NCBI GenBank assembly: GCA_963817905.1
Contig: CAWFPS010000003.1
Coordinates: 248,001-312,000, forward strand
Origin: VRUE01 sp963817905
GTDB taxonomy: Bacteria; Actinomycetota; Thermoleophilia; Solirubrobacterales; 70-9
DNA: 64,000 bases
Direction of reading: 5' to 3'
In this document: in pieces, positions 51,205-60,554 of the stretch
How the letters are laid out: every line of letters starts with the position of its first letter
Position numbering within the stretch: position 1 is the first letter of the stretch
Notes under the pieces: model-generated
Databases searched by the model: none
Told to the model about the DNA's origin: nothing
Seen by the model: the letters and a program-made list of their open reading frames with translations, nothing else
Program-made: the position numbers and the translations under genes

Positions 51205-52877
51205 GCGCTCGCCCCGAGGTCGTCGTCGACGGCTTCCCCCGCCGCCGTCCCCGCTGGATCGAGCTGGTGACCAGCGCCGATCACAAGGACGTCGGCCGGG
51301 TGATGATCGGCGCCGCGCTCGGCTTCCTCTTCATCGCCCTGGTCGAGTTCGGGCTGATGCGGCTGCAGCTGGCCGTGCCGGAGAACTCGCTGCTCACCCC
51401 GGTCGCCTTCAACCGCCTGCTCTCGCTCTACGGGGCGACGGCGATCTTCCTCTTCGCGATCCCACTGGCGCTCGGCCTCTTCTACTACCTGGCCCCGCTA
51501 CAGGTCGGCGCCCGCGGCACGGCCCTGCCCCGCCTCGGCCAAATCGGGCTCTGGCTCTACCTCGCCGGTGCCACGGTGCTCTACGCGGGCTTCCTCTTCA
51601 CTCCGTCGGAGGCCGGGGTCAACCCGCTGGCGCCGCTCTCTGAGCTGGCCTTCCTGCCCAACAACGGCGTCGACGCCTGGGCCGCCTCGAGCGGCCTGGC
51701 GACGCTCGGCTTCGTCGCGATCGCGATCAACCTGGTGGCGACGCTGCGGGGGATGCGCGCTCCGGGCATGGCCTGGCGCCGCGTGCCGGTCTTCGCCTGG
51801 GCCGCCGCGATCTGCTCCTGGCTGCTGCTGGCGATCGGCCCGGTGTTGCTGGCCGCGATCGCGATGCTGCTGATCGACCGCAACTTCGACGGCGTCTTCT
51901 TCGCCGACGGCTCCGGCGGCGCACCGCTGCTCTGGGAGCACCTCAGCTGGATCTTCTTCACCGGCGCCTACATGCTGATCCTGATCACGGCCCTGGGCGC
52001 GGTCGCCGAGATCGTCCCCGTCTTCGCCCGCAAGCCGCTCTTCAACCGCGGCGCGGTGGTCGGCTCGCTGGTCGCGATCGCCGTGCTCGGCACGCTCGCC
52101 TGGATGCAGAACATGCTCACCGCACCGATCGGGATCGGCTGGATGTACTTCGCGATGATCATGTCGCTGGCCCTGGTCGTGCCCTTCGGGCTGATCGTCT
52201 TCAACCTGATCGCGACGATGATCGGCGGCACGCTGCGGATGCGGGCGCCGCTGCTCTTCTCCGCCGGCGCCCTCTCGATGATCTCGATCGGGCTCGCCGC
52301 CGAGATGGAGCACTCGATGGTCGCGATCGCCTGGCGCATGCACAACACGGTCGACGCCACCGCCTCTACTCACTTCGCCCTCGTCGGCGGCGCCGTCTTC
52401 GGCGGCTTCGCCGCCCTGCACTACTGGTTCCCGAAGCTGACCGGGCGGACGATGGGCGAGACCCTGGCCCGCACCTCCTTCTGGACGATGGTGCTCGGGA
52501 CCCTGCTCACCTTCGTGCCGCTCTTCCTCGCCGGTGGCGAGGACGGCCAGGTCGTCGACGCCTACAAGTTCTTCAGCGGCACCGGGGTCAGCACCGAGAA
52601 CCTGATCGCCACGATCGGCGCCTTCGTGCTGGCGACCGGGATCCTCCTCACCCTCGCCAACGCGATCGCCAGCCGCAACAACGGCGCCAGGGCGGGTCAT
52701 GACCACTGGGGCGGCGACTCGCTCGAGTGGTTCACGCTCTCGCCGCCGGAGCCGCACAACTTCGACCTGCTTCCCGACGTGCGCAGCGACCGCCCGATGC
52801 GCGACATCCGCGCCGCGATCGCCCACAGCACCCGCCGCGCCGAGCAGGCCGGGCGCGAGACGCAGCCAGTAGCCTGA
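51201..52877 (+). CDS. heme-copper oxidase subunit I homologue without most metal ligands
   Basis: A 558-residue, twelve-helix-type subunit I homologue. Alignment with the canonical subunit I at 58634-60541 keeps anchors such as ADHKxVG, MRAPGM, RKPLF and HYWFPKLTGR, yet metal ligands differ at matched positions: low-spin heme His to Tyr77, CuB His to Thr254 with the cross-linked Tyr to Met258, the HH pair to Gln303-Asn304, high-spin heme His to Ser389. Only His391 remains. The frame is intact and well conserved in composition, so this is not ordinary decay. Translationally coupled to the CuA-less subunit II and followed 5 nt later by ctaB. Confidence 0.85.
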   Translation: MSARPEVVVDGFPRRRPRWIELVTSADHKDVGRVMIGAALGFLFIALVEFGLMRLQLAVPENSLLTPVAFNRLLSLYGATAIFLFAIPLALGLFYYLAPLQVGARGTALPRLGQIGLWLYLAGATVLYAGFLFTPSEAGVNPLAPLSELAFLPNNGVDAWAASSGLATLGFVAIAINLVATLRGMRAPGMAWRRVPVFAWAAAICSWLLLAIGPVLLAAIAMLLIDRNFDGVFFADGSGGAPLLWEHLSWIFFTGAYMLILITALGAVAEIVPVFARKPLFNRGAVVGSLVAIAVLGTLAWMQNMLTAPIGIGWMYFAMIMSLALVVPFGLIVFNLIATMIGGTLRMRAPLLFSAGALSMISIGLAAEMEHSMVAIAWRMHNTVDATASTHFALVGGAVFGGFAALHYWFPKLTGRTMGETLARTSFWTMVLGTLLTFVPLFLAGGEDGQVVDAYKFFSGTGVSTENLIATIGAFVLATGILLTLANAIASRNNGARAGHDHWGGDSLEWFTLSPPEPHNFDLLPDVRSDRPMRDIRAAIAHSTRRAEQAGRETQPVA

Positions 52878-52882
52878 GCATC

Positions 52883-53779
52883 GTGAGCGGCGCCGAAACG
52901 GCTGTCCTCGCGCAACGCCCGGCGGCACTCGGCGTCCTGCGCGACTACGTCACCCTGACCAAGCCCAAGGTGCAGTCGCTGCTGCTCCTGACCACGATCA
53001 CGACGATGTACGTGGCCGGGGACCCCTCGATCGGCCTCGTCCTGATCACCTGCCTCGGCGGCGCCCTCTCGGCCGGCGGCGCCGGTGCGATCAACCACGC
53101 GATCGACCGCGACATCGACCGGATCATGGCCCGCACCGCCGACCGCCCGGTGGCCAGCGGCCGGGTCTCCCCGCGGGCGGCGATCACCTTCGGGACGCTG
53201 CTCGGCTGCGCCTCCTTCGCCCTGCTGGCACTGGCGGTCAACCCGCTGGCGGCGGCGCTCTCGATCTCCGGCCTCTTCGGCTACGTCTTCGTCTACACGC
53301 TCTGGCTGAAGCGCTCGACCCCGCAGAACATCGTCATCGGCGGCGCCGCCGGCGCGGTCCCGCCGCTGGTCGCCTGGGCCGCGGTCACGGGCGGCCTCAA
53401 CGGCACCGCCCTCTTCCTCTTCGCGATCGTCTTCTTCTGGACCCCGCCCCACTTCTGGGCGCTCTCGCTGCTGATGAAGGACGAGTACGCCAAGGCGGGC
53501 ATCCCGATGCTCCCGGTCGTGCGGGGAGAGGCGGAGACCCGGCGCCAGATCCTCCTCTACACGGTGCTGCTCTACGCGGTCACCCAGCTGCCCTTCTGCG
53601 CCGGCGGCTTCGGGGTCGAGTACCTGGTCGCCTCGATGACGCTCGGCGCCGGCTTCATCTACTTCGCCGTGCGCCTGCTGCGCAGTGCCGATCGCCGCTG
53701 GGCGCTCCGCACCTACCTCTTCTCGCTCGCCTACCTGGCGCTGCTCTTCGTGGCGATGCCGCTCGACCGGCTCTTCTAG
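52883..53779 (+). CDS. ctaB: protoheme IX farnesyltransferase (heme O synthase)
   Basis: A 298-residue UbiA-family membrane prenyltransferase converting heme B to heme O. LTKPKVQSLLLLTT opens the first helix; the metal-diphosphate motif NHAIDRDIDRIMARTADRPV is complete; the second acidic region is HFWALSLLMKDEYAKAGIPM. GTG start, 7 nt after TAGCCT, yet only 5 nt behind the subunit I-like gene. Its product serves the canonical oxidase and possibly the variant one. Heme A synthase (55568) carries frameshifts. Confidence 0.95.
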   Translation: MSGAETAVLAQRPAALGVLRDYVTLTKPKVQSLLLLTTITTMYVAGDPSIGLVLITCLGGALSAGGAGAINHAIDRDIDRIMARTADRPVASGRVSPRAAITFGTLLGCASFALLALAVNPLAAALSISGLFGYVFVYTLWLKRSTPQNIVIGGAAGAVPPLVAWAAVTGGLNGTALFLFAIVFFWTPPHFWALSLLMKDEYAKAGIPMLPVVRGEAETRRQILLYTVLLYAVTQLPFCAGGFGVEYLVASMTLGAGFIYFAVRLLRSADRRWALRTYLFSLAYLALLFVAMPLDRLF

Positions 53780-53792
53780 TAGAAATCCGCCC

Positions 53793-53906
53793 GTGGATCG
53801 CGAGACCGCAAGAGCGAACATGGGCGCCGGCCTGCTGGCCGGCGGCATCGCCGCCACCGTCTTCGCGCTCTGCTTCGTGGCCGCGATGCTCTACATCGCA
53901 TCGTGA
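53793..53906 (+). CDS. 37-residue single-helix membrane protein
   Basis: A tiny protein with one membrane helix (LLAGGIAATVFALCFVAAML) after a short polar N-terminus. GTG start shortly after TAGAAAT (leaderless pattern), and its stop overlaps the next gene start (GTGA). Position right after ctaB suggests a small accessory subunit of an oxidase complex, but its sequence is not diagnostic. Confidence 0.6.
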   Translation: MDRETARANMGAGLLAGGIAATVFALCFVAAMLYIAS

Positions 53907-54193
53907 GCCCCGAGCACCGCCACATCCCCGAGCCCGGTGAGGTCGTCTACCAGCCGCGCCCCTCCTGGGCGCCAGCCGTCTTCGCCTTCGCCCTGGCCCT
54001 CACCCTCTGCGGCATCTTCATCAGCTTCATGGTGCCGGGCTGGATCTACTCGATCATCGGCGCCGTGGTCGCCCTCTTCGCCTTCCGCAAAATGATCCGG
54101 GACGCGATCCGCAGCTACTACGGGCTGCCGCGCAAGCAGCATGTCCGGGGCGCCGTGCTGCCGGTCGAAACGATCTCGTCACCCCGCAGCTAA
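53903..54193 (+). CDS. two-helix membrane protein, oxidase subunit IV-like
   Basis: A 96-residue protein: N-terminal polar part (PEPGEVVYQPRPSWAPA), two membrane helices (VFAFALALTLCGIFISFMVP and IYSIIGAVVALFAF), basic C-terminus. Size and layout resemble actinobacterial cytochrome oxidase subunit IV (CtaF), and the location after ctaB fits. Sequence match is not strong enough for a firm name. Coupled to the previous tiny gene by a 4-nt overlap. Confidence 0.6.
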   Translation: MSPEHRHIPEPGEVVYQPRPSWAPAVFAFALALTLCGIFISFMVPGWIYSIIGAVVALFAFRKMIRDAIRSYYGLPRKQHVRGAVLPVETISSPRS

Positions 54194-54205
54194 ACCCCGT
54201 CCCGT

Positions 54206-54607
54206 TCACTCTGGAGTCATTCCAGATGTCGCACCGTCGCTGGTCCAGACCTGGACGATGTCGCGCATCGAGAGGACGCCGACGAGCTCGGGGCCGTCGT
54301 AGACGACCAGGTGGCGGATGCCGCGGCGTGACATCTCGGCCGCCGCCCGCTCGAGGCTCCAGTCCGGCGAGGCGGCGATCACGCTGTCGCTCATGTGGTC
54401 GGCGACCCGCTCGCTGTCGGGGTCCTCGCCGCCACCCAGCGAGAGCAGGATGTCGCGCTCGGTGAGGATGCGGGGCACCGGCGTCTCCTCGTCGCTGACC
54501 AGCGCCGCGCCGATTTCCTTCTCGGCCATCAACGTCGCCGCCTCGCGCAGGGTGTGCGTCGGGCCGACCGTCAGGACCACCTCCGACATTCCATCCCGTA
54601 CCTGCAT
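54206..54607 (-). CDS. CBS-domain pair protein
   Basis: A 133-residue protein made of two CBS domains: VGPTHTLREAATLMAEKEIG...ILTERDILLSL and ASPDWSLERAAAEMSRRGIR...LSMRDIVQVW. Such pairs bind adenosine nucleotides and act as energy or ligand sensors. ATG at 54607 is preferred because GAGGAGG precedes it by 7 nt. A nearby inverted repeat (54626-54674) lies in its upstream region and may be a regulator site. Convergent with the oxidase accessory gene. Confidence 0.88.
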   Translation of the reverse strand: MQVRDGMSEVVLTVGPTHTLREAATLMAEKEIGAALVSDEETPVPRILTERDILLSLGGGEDPDSERVADHMSDSVIAASPDWSLERAAAEMSRRGIRHLVVYDGPELVGVLSMRDIVQVWTSDGATSGMTPE

Positions 54608-54625
54608 CTGCCGCCTCCTCTCTAC

Positions 54626-54674
54626 GAACTGCATCGAATTTTCGATCTGCGGGGTTGAGAATTTGATGCAGTTC
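54626..54674. repeat. inverted repeat upstream of CBS gene
   Basis: GAACTGCATC (54626) and GATGCAGTTC (54665) are perfect complements, extended by one pair, with AT-rich GAATTTTCGAT between. It lies just upstream of the CBS ribosome site on the minus strand, so it could be an operator or a hairpin in the leader. Confidence 0.5.
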
Positions 54675-54784
54675 GGCGTTTGGTGGAGTTAGTGATTATC
54701 GCCTCAAGCCTACCCGACGCCCACGCCCGGACAAACCGCTTTCGCGAGGGCAGGACCTATAGACTCCGGCGCGCTCCGCGCCGC

Positions 54785-55533
54785 ATGTCAAACCTCGCCA
54801 ACCCCATCCGCCTGCTGCTCCTGCTCGCCGCCTTGGTCGCCGTCGCGCTGCCTGCTTCGGGCTGCGGCACGAGCACCGCCGACCCCGAGCGCGGGCGCGT
54901 CCTCTTCCGTCGAAAATTGCGGCGTCTGCCACACGCTGGCCCAGGCAGGCACGACGGCGCAGGTCGGCCCCAATCTCGACGACGCCTTCGCCGCGGCCCG
55001 CGCCGCCGGCGAGGGTGGCGGCACGGTCGAAGGCGTGGTCAAGGCCCAGGTCGAGTACCCGCGCCCGAGCAACAGCAATCCCGCCGTCTCGATGCCCGCC
55101 GACATAGTCAGCGGCCAGGATCTCGAGGACGTCGCCGCCTACGTCGGCCTCTACGCCGGCGTGCCCGGAGCCGCCCCACCGAAGGTGCCCGGCGGTCCCG
55201 GCGCCCAGGTCTTCGCCAACAACGGCTGTGGCACTTGCCACACGCTGGCGGCTGCCAAATCCGGTGGCGTGACCGGACCGAACCTGAACGAAGTACCTGC
55301 CCCCGACGACAATGCCGCCGGTGTCGAAGAGATCGATCGTCGATCCCAACGCCGAGATCGCCGAAGGCTTCCCCGCCAACGTGATGCCGCAGAACTACGG
55401 CCAGATCCTCTCCAAGAAGGAAATCGAAGACCTGGTCCAGTACCTGATCGAAAACACGCCCGCCAAGGGTGAAAGCGCCAAGCCCGAGGGACCCGGCGGC
55501 GAGGAACACGACGCAGGCGGACGGGGCAACTGA
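54785..55533 (+). pseudogene. diheme cytochrome c lipoprotein with two frameshifts
   Basis: A lipoprotein signal (LPASGC, lipid Cys near residue 23) and two heme-binding sites, CGVCH (about 54918) and CGTCH (about 55227), each with a downstream Met-containing segment (SMPADIVS; NVMPQNYGQ). To read through, one base must be removed near 54908 (CTCTTCcGTC) and one near 55333 (GAAGAGaTCG). Without these the product stops or loses its heme sites. As sequenced the gene is broken; a clustered sequencing error is equally possible. It would carry electrons to the canonical oxidase, which has a CuA site. Confidence 0.8.
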
Positions 55534-55567
55534 CGGCGGCACTACCGCTTGCGATGATGTCGCACCG

Positions 55568-56543
<976 letters not shown>

Positions 56544-56553
<10 letters not shown>

Positions 56554-56867
56554 GTCACGAACAGAGCGGCCACGAGGCTCGCCATCGCCCCAAACATCGA
56601 GGCGCCGAAGAGAATCATCACCCGGTACATCGCGTCGAGGCGGCCATGGAGCGCAGCGAAGCGCTCGTCGACCTTGTCGAAGCGCTCGTCGACCTTGTCG
56701 AAGCGCTCGTCGACCTTGTCGAAGCGCTCGTCGACCTTGTCGAAGCGCCGATCCATCTCCTGGCGCAAATCGCGAAAGCCTGCATCCGTGCGCGTCTCCA
56801 GCGTCTCGACCTGACCCTTCAGGTCATCCAGCCGCTCCTCTGTCCACCTCTCTGTCATCAACTCCAT
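56544..56867 (-). CDS. coiled-coil protein with C-terminal membrane helix
   Basis: A 107-residue protein. Residues about 20-75 form a coiled coil containing four exact copies of FDKVDER, and the C-terminus is a membrane helix (MFGAMASLVAALFVTQL). Tail-anchored coiled-coil proteins of this type occur widely and have no settled function. ATG at 56867, 8 nt after TAGGAT. Its 3' end overlaps the end of ctaA by 10 nt. Confidence 0.7.
56662..56745 (-). repeat. four identical 21-bp coding repeats
   Basis: Four perfect tandem copies of the 21-mer CGCTCGTCGACCTTGTCGAA plus G, encoding FDKVDER (minus strand). Copy number is likely variable by slippage and changes the coiled coil by exactly one seven-residue turn unit. 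Confidence 0.95.
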
Positions 56868-56927
56868 GATGCCAGATCCTAGGAGACAAAACGTTACGCG
56901 TGGTGCGCACAAACGCGCGGAACTGAG

Positions 56928-57101
56928 CTATTTCTGGCGCTTAAGCCACGCATAGGCGTGAGCGAGCCCGGCGCAGGCCAGAACCAGCATCCAGAGGGCC
57001 CCGACCAGCGGCCGGGTGAGCAGGGTGAGCACCATCACCGAGGCGGCCGCGACCCCGACGATCACCACCCAGCGGAAAACTGCAGCCTCGGAGAGTTTCA
57101 T
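56928..57101 (-). CDS. small two-helix membrane protein of oxidase operon
   Basis: A 57-residue protein with two membrane helices (FRWVVIVGVAAASVMVLTLL and LVGALWMLVLACAGLAHAY) and a basic end. It lies 34 nt after the cox3 stop on the same strand, a usual place for a short subunit IV or assembly protein. ATG at 57101 opens MKLSEAAVFRW; no clear ribosome site. Confidence 0.6.
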   Translation of the reverse strand: MKLSEAAVFRWVVIVGVAAASVMVLTLLTRPLVGALWMLVLACAGLAHAYAWLKRQK

Positions 57102-57135
57102 CGAGGACGTGGCCAGGCGCCGGTTTGCAGCCGTC

Positions 57136-57762
57136 TCAGAGGACGTAGACGGTGAGGAAGACGATGATCCACATGATGTCGACGAAGTGCCAGTAGATGC
57201 CGGGCACCTCGACACCGAGGTGATCCTTCTCCTCGCTTCCGAAGTGGCCGCGGAAGGCGCGGATCGTGGCGAAGCTGAGCAGGCAGAGGCCGACGAAGAC
57301 GTGGGCGCCGTGGAGGCCGGTGAGGCTGTAGAAGATCGAGCCGAAGCCGAGGTCGCGGGCGCTGAAGCCGAGATGGACGTACTCGTTGACCTGGATGAAG
57401 AGGAAGGTCGCGCCGAGCAGCCAGGTCAGGACCAGGCCAAGCTTGAGCCCGGCCCTGTTGCCCTTCCGGATCGACTCCAGGGCGTAGTGGATGGTGAAGC
57501 TGGAGGAGACCAGGATGCAGGTGTTGACGAGCGCCACGTAGACCGGCAGCTCGTAAGGGTGCGGCGGCCAGGTCGCCGGATGGACGACGACGCGGAGGAA
57601 GAAGTAGGAGGCGAAGAAGGCCCCGAACAGCATCACCTCGGAGACGATGAAGAGCAGTATCCCGAGTGTCTGCCGGTCGATCCGCGAGCTCTGGTTGGCC
57701 TCGGGCGGCCCGTGATGCTCCTCGTGGGCGTCGTGGCCCAGGGCCACGGTTGCGCTCTCCAT
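57136..57762 (-). CDS. ctaE: cytochrome c oxidase subunit III
   Basis: A 208-residue five-helix subunit III. LLFIVSEVMLFGAFFASYFF, the conserved ALVNTCILVSSSFTIHYAL, LTGLHGAHVFVGL and the C-terminal GIYWHFVDIMWIIVFLTVYV are hallmark segments. The protein stabilises subunit I and the D-channel entrance. The ATG overlaps the TGA of the USP-like gene (TGATG). Complete and canonical. Confidence 0.95.
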   Translation of the reverse strand: MESATVALGHDAHEEHHGPPEANQSSRIDRQTLGILLFIVSEVMLFGAFFASYFFLRVVVHPATWPPHPYELPVYVALVNTCILVSSSFTIHYALESIRKGNRAGLKLGLVLTWLLGATFLFIQVNEYVHLGFSARDLGFGSIFYSLTGLHGAHVFVGLCLLSFATIRAFRGHFGSEEKDHLGVEVPGIYWHFVDIMWIIVFLTVYVL

Positions 57763-58637
57763 CAGGCCTCCCCTCCCTCGGCGACGGCGGCGGCGACGGC
57801 CGCCGCGGGCCGGCCGACCTCCAGGTGCTCCACCGGCTTGTCGGTGATCTCGCGGACACGGCCGATCAGGTCGTCCTCGAGCCAGCGCGAGGTCTCGCCG
57901 GCGAAGGTCGAGATCAAGACCTCGTCGACGCTGTAGTGCTCGATCGCGTTCTGCACGGCGTGGAAGGGATCGGGGCTCATCGGTTGGCCCGTGGCGTCGA
58001 TGCCGGCACGGTAGAGCTCGGCCAGGGTCGAGGCCAGGTCGCGAACGATCTCCGGCTCGGTCACGTCCTCGGCGCGGGGGCAGACGAGCGTGTAGCGGTG
58101 CGGGTGCCCGGCGGCACGCTCCTTGAGGCGGCCGATCAGGTCGGGCGCGGCGACGGTCTGGGTCGCCACCACCAGCGTGTGGTTCTTCTCCCAGCTGACC
58201 GAGTCGTCGGAAATTCGCACCGGGATGTGGGTCACCGAGACATCCGGTTCGAAACGGGCTTCGGCCCAGGCGACCAGATCCTTGCGGGTGAGGCCAAAGC
58301 GCGTCCCGGAGGCGCAGGAGAGCAGCACCTCACCGGGTTCGTGAGCCCGTACCGCGTCGTCGAGCGCCAGCGAGGGCTCAGGGTCCATCACCTCGCCGAC
58401 CGAAGCGACCCCGTACTCGGAGAGGACCGACATCGTCACCTCGACCCGGGCCCTGGCCGCATCGCGAAGCTCGCCGGAGTCGATCAGCTGGCCGACCGCC
58501 GGCTGGTTCTGCGGTGCGGCGACAGCGACGAAGGGGACGTCCGCGGCGCGCTCGCCGATCGCGGCCAGCAACTTGCGCCCGCCGGCCACCTCGTTGAGGA
58601 AGACAAGCAGGGGCTTCGCCCCGGATGCGTCGTTCAT
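57762..58637 (-). CDS. tandem USP-like domain protein inside cox operon
   Basis: A 291-residue soluble protein with two related halves. In each, a helix is followed by D-x-x-x-A-x-x-A and an EVLLS/EVLIST strand (EPGEVLLSCASGTRFGLTRK; VDEVLISTFAGETSRWLEDD) and ends with a PV-H-x-x-V strand. This resembles universal-stress-type nucleotide-binding folds. Its ATG overlaps the cox1 stop (ATGA) and its stop overlaps the cox3 ATG, so it is made together with the oxidase. Possibly a regulatory or assembly protein; the function is not known. Confidence 0.65.
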   Translation of the reverse strand: MNDASGAKPLLVFLNEVAGGRKLLAAIGERAADVPFVAVAAPQNQPAVGQLIDSGELRDAARARVEVTMSVLSEYGVASVGEVMDPEPSLALDDAVRAHEPGEVLLSCASGTRFGLTRKDLVAWAEARFEPDVSVTHIPVRISDDSVSWEKNHTLVVATQTVAAPDLIGRLKERAAGHPHRYTLVCPRAEDVTEPEIVRDLASTLAELYRAGIDATGQPMSPDPFHAVQNAIEHYSVDEVLISTFAGETSRWLEDDLIGRVREITDKPVEHLEVGRPAAAVAAAVAEGGEA

Positions 58638-60541
58638 GCCGAGCCCACCACGGTCGGCTCGGCCGGGGCCGGCACCTCGGCTCCTTCGCCGGGCATGATC
58701 GCGTGGCGGGCACCGGGCACCCCGTACTCGTAGGGGCCGCCGACCACGCGTGGGATCTCGGGAAAGTTGTAGATCGGCGGCGGCGAGGAGACCTGCCACT
58801 CGATCGAGTTGGCACGCCAGGGATTGGCCTCTGCGCGCGGGCCGAAACGCCAGCTGACGATCATGTTGTAGAGGAAGACCAGCTGAACGGCACCGAGGAT
58901 GAAGGCGCCGCAGCTGATCAGCAGGTTCCAGTTGCCGAACTGGGTCGCGTAGTCGGCGACACGGCGCGGCATCCCGTCCATGCCGACCCAGTGCATCGGG
59001 ATGAAGGTGACCCAGGTTCCGAAGAGGGTGCCCCAGAAGTGGACACGGCCGAGCTTCTCGTCGTACATTCGCCCAGTCATCTTCGGGAACCAGTGGTAGA
59101 TGCCGGCGAAGATCGTGAAGACCGAGCCGCCGAAGAGGACGAAATGGATGTGGGCGACGATGAAGTAGGTGTCGGAGACGTGGATGTCGATCGGCACCAT
59201 GCCCAGCATCACGCCGCTGATGCCGCCGATCGTGAAGGTGACGATGAAGGCGAGCGCGAACAGCATCGCCGTCGAGTAGGTGTGGATCTTGCCGAAATAG
59301 AGGGTGCCCAGCCAGGAGAAGATCTTGATCCCGGTCGGCACCGCGATCAGCAGGGTGGTGATCATCATCGGCACCCGCAGCCAGCTGAACATGCCGGCGA
59401 CGAACATGTGGTGCGCCCAGACCGAGTAGCTGAGCACGACGATGCCGATCAGGGCCAGGGCCATCAGCCGGTAGCCGAAGATCGGCTTGCGCGAGTGGGT
59501 CGAGATGACCTCGCTGATGATCCCGAAACCGGGCAGCATCATGATGTAGACGGCTGGGTGCGAGTAGAACCAGAAGATGTGCTGGTAGCTGACCACGTCG
59601 CCGCCGCCGGCGAACTGGAAGAAGTTGGTGTGCAGAGCGCGGTCGAAGAGGACCATGAACTGGACGCCAGCGATGAAGGGGGTCGCGGCGACGACCAGCA
59701 GCGAGGTCGAGAGATTGGCCCAGACCAGCAGTGGCATCCGCCAGAAGGTCATCCCGGGCGCCCGCATGGTGATGATCGTGACCAGGAAGTTGAGCGCGGT
59801 GGCGATCGAGGAGGCACCGGCGAACTGGACGCCGAGGTTGAAGAACGACTGCCCCAGCGGCGCCCCCGTCGAGAGCGGCGCGTAGCCGGTCCAGCCGGCG
59901 TCGAAGGCGCCGCCGGGAGCGAGGAAGCTGCCGATGAAGAGCAGCCCGGCCAGCGGCAGCATCCAGAAGCTGAGCGCGTTGAGGCGCGGAAAGGCCATGT
60001 CCGGGGCGCCGATCATCAGCGGCAGGACGTAGTTGGCGATGCCGGCGAAGACCGGGATCACGAAGACGAAGATCATCAGCACCGCGTGGGTGGAGAAGAG
60101 GCTGTTGTAGGTGGCGGCGTCGACGATCTGGGTGCCCGGCTGGGCCAGCTCGGCCCGGATCAGCATCGCCATCAGGCCGCCCACGAAGAAGAAGAAGAAG
60201 GTGGTGCAGATGTACTGGATGCCGATCACCTTGTGATCGGTGTTGAAGCGGAAGTAGTCCTTCCAGCTCTTGGCGCCGTGCTGGGAGTGGTCCTCGGGGA
60301 TCGTCGGCATGCCGGCGGCCCAGCGCAGCCAGTAGTCGAAGCAGCCGAAGCCGGCCAGGAAGCCGAGCGGGCCGGTAATCAGCGGCACGACGAGCTGGGG
60401 GTAGCCGGTCTGTTCGGTCTGGTAGGCCGGCAGCCCGGACGCCTTGCGCAAGGCGACGACGAGGGCGAAGCCGAAAGCGGCACCCAGAATCGCCCCCAGC
60501 AGGCCACGAATCCACCCCGGTTGCTTGATCGCAGCCGTCAT
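58634..60541 (-). CDS. ctaD: cytochrome c oxidase subunit I (canonical)
   Basis: A 635-residue catalytic subunit. An N-terminal extension of about 100 residues with extra hydrophobic helices precedes the usual core. All ligands are present: FSTHAVLMIF (low-spin heme), SHPAVYIMML (CuB His and cross-linked Tyr), VWAHHMFVAG (CuB His pair) and VAHIHFVLFGG (both hemes). ATG at 60541 has GGAGG seven nt upstream. It is followed by the USP-like gene and cox3. It serves as the internal reference for the ligand-poor paralogue at 51201-52877. Confidence 0.97.
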   Translation of the reverse strand: MTAAIKQPGWIRGLLGAILGAAFGFALVVALRKASGLPAYQTEQTGYPQLVVPLITGPLGFLAGFGCFDYWLRWAAGMPTIPEDHSQHGAKSWKDYFRFNTDHKVIGIQYICTTFFFFFVGGLMAMLIRAELAQPGTQIVDAATYNSLFSTHAVLMIFVFVIPVFAGIANYVLPLMIGAPDMAFPRLNALSFWMLPLAGLLFIGSFLAPGGAFDAGWTGYAPLSTGAPLGQSFFNLGVQFAGASSIATALNFLVTIITMRAPGMTFWRMPLLVWANLSTSLLVVAATPFIAGVQFMVLFDRALHTNFFQFAGGGDVVSYQHIFWFYSHPAVYIMMLPGFGIISEVISTHSRKPIFGYRLMALALIGIVVLSYSVWAHHMFVAGMFSWLRVPMMITTLLIAVPTGIKIFSWLGTLYFGKIHTYSTAMLFALAFIVTFTIGGISGVMLGMVPIDIHVSDTYFIVAHIHFVLFGGSVFTIFAGIYHWFPKMTGRMYDEKLGRVHFWGTLFGTWVTFIPMHWVGMDGMPRRVADYATQFGNWNLLISCGAFILGAVQLVFLYNMIVSWRFGPRAEANPWRANSIEWQVSSPPPIYNFPEIPRVVGGPYEYGVPGARHAIMPGEGAEVPAPAEPTVVGSA

Positions 60542-60554
60542 CAGCAGGCCTCCA

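Noticed and set aside
56662..56745. Tandem 21-bp repeats considered as CRISPR
   Set aside because: No spacers, period exactly 21 bp, in frame inside a coiled-coil gene, and no cas genes nearby.
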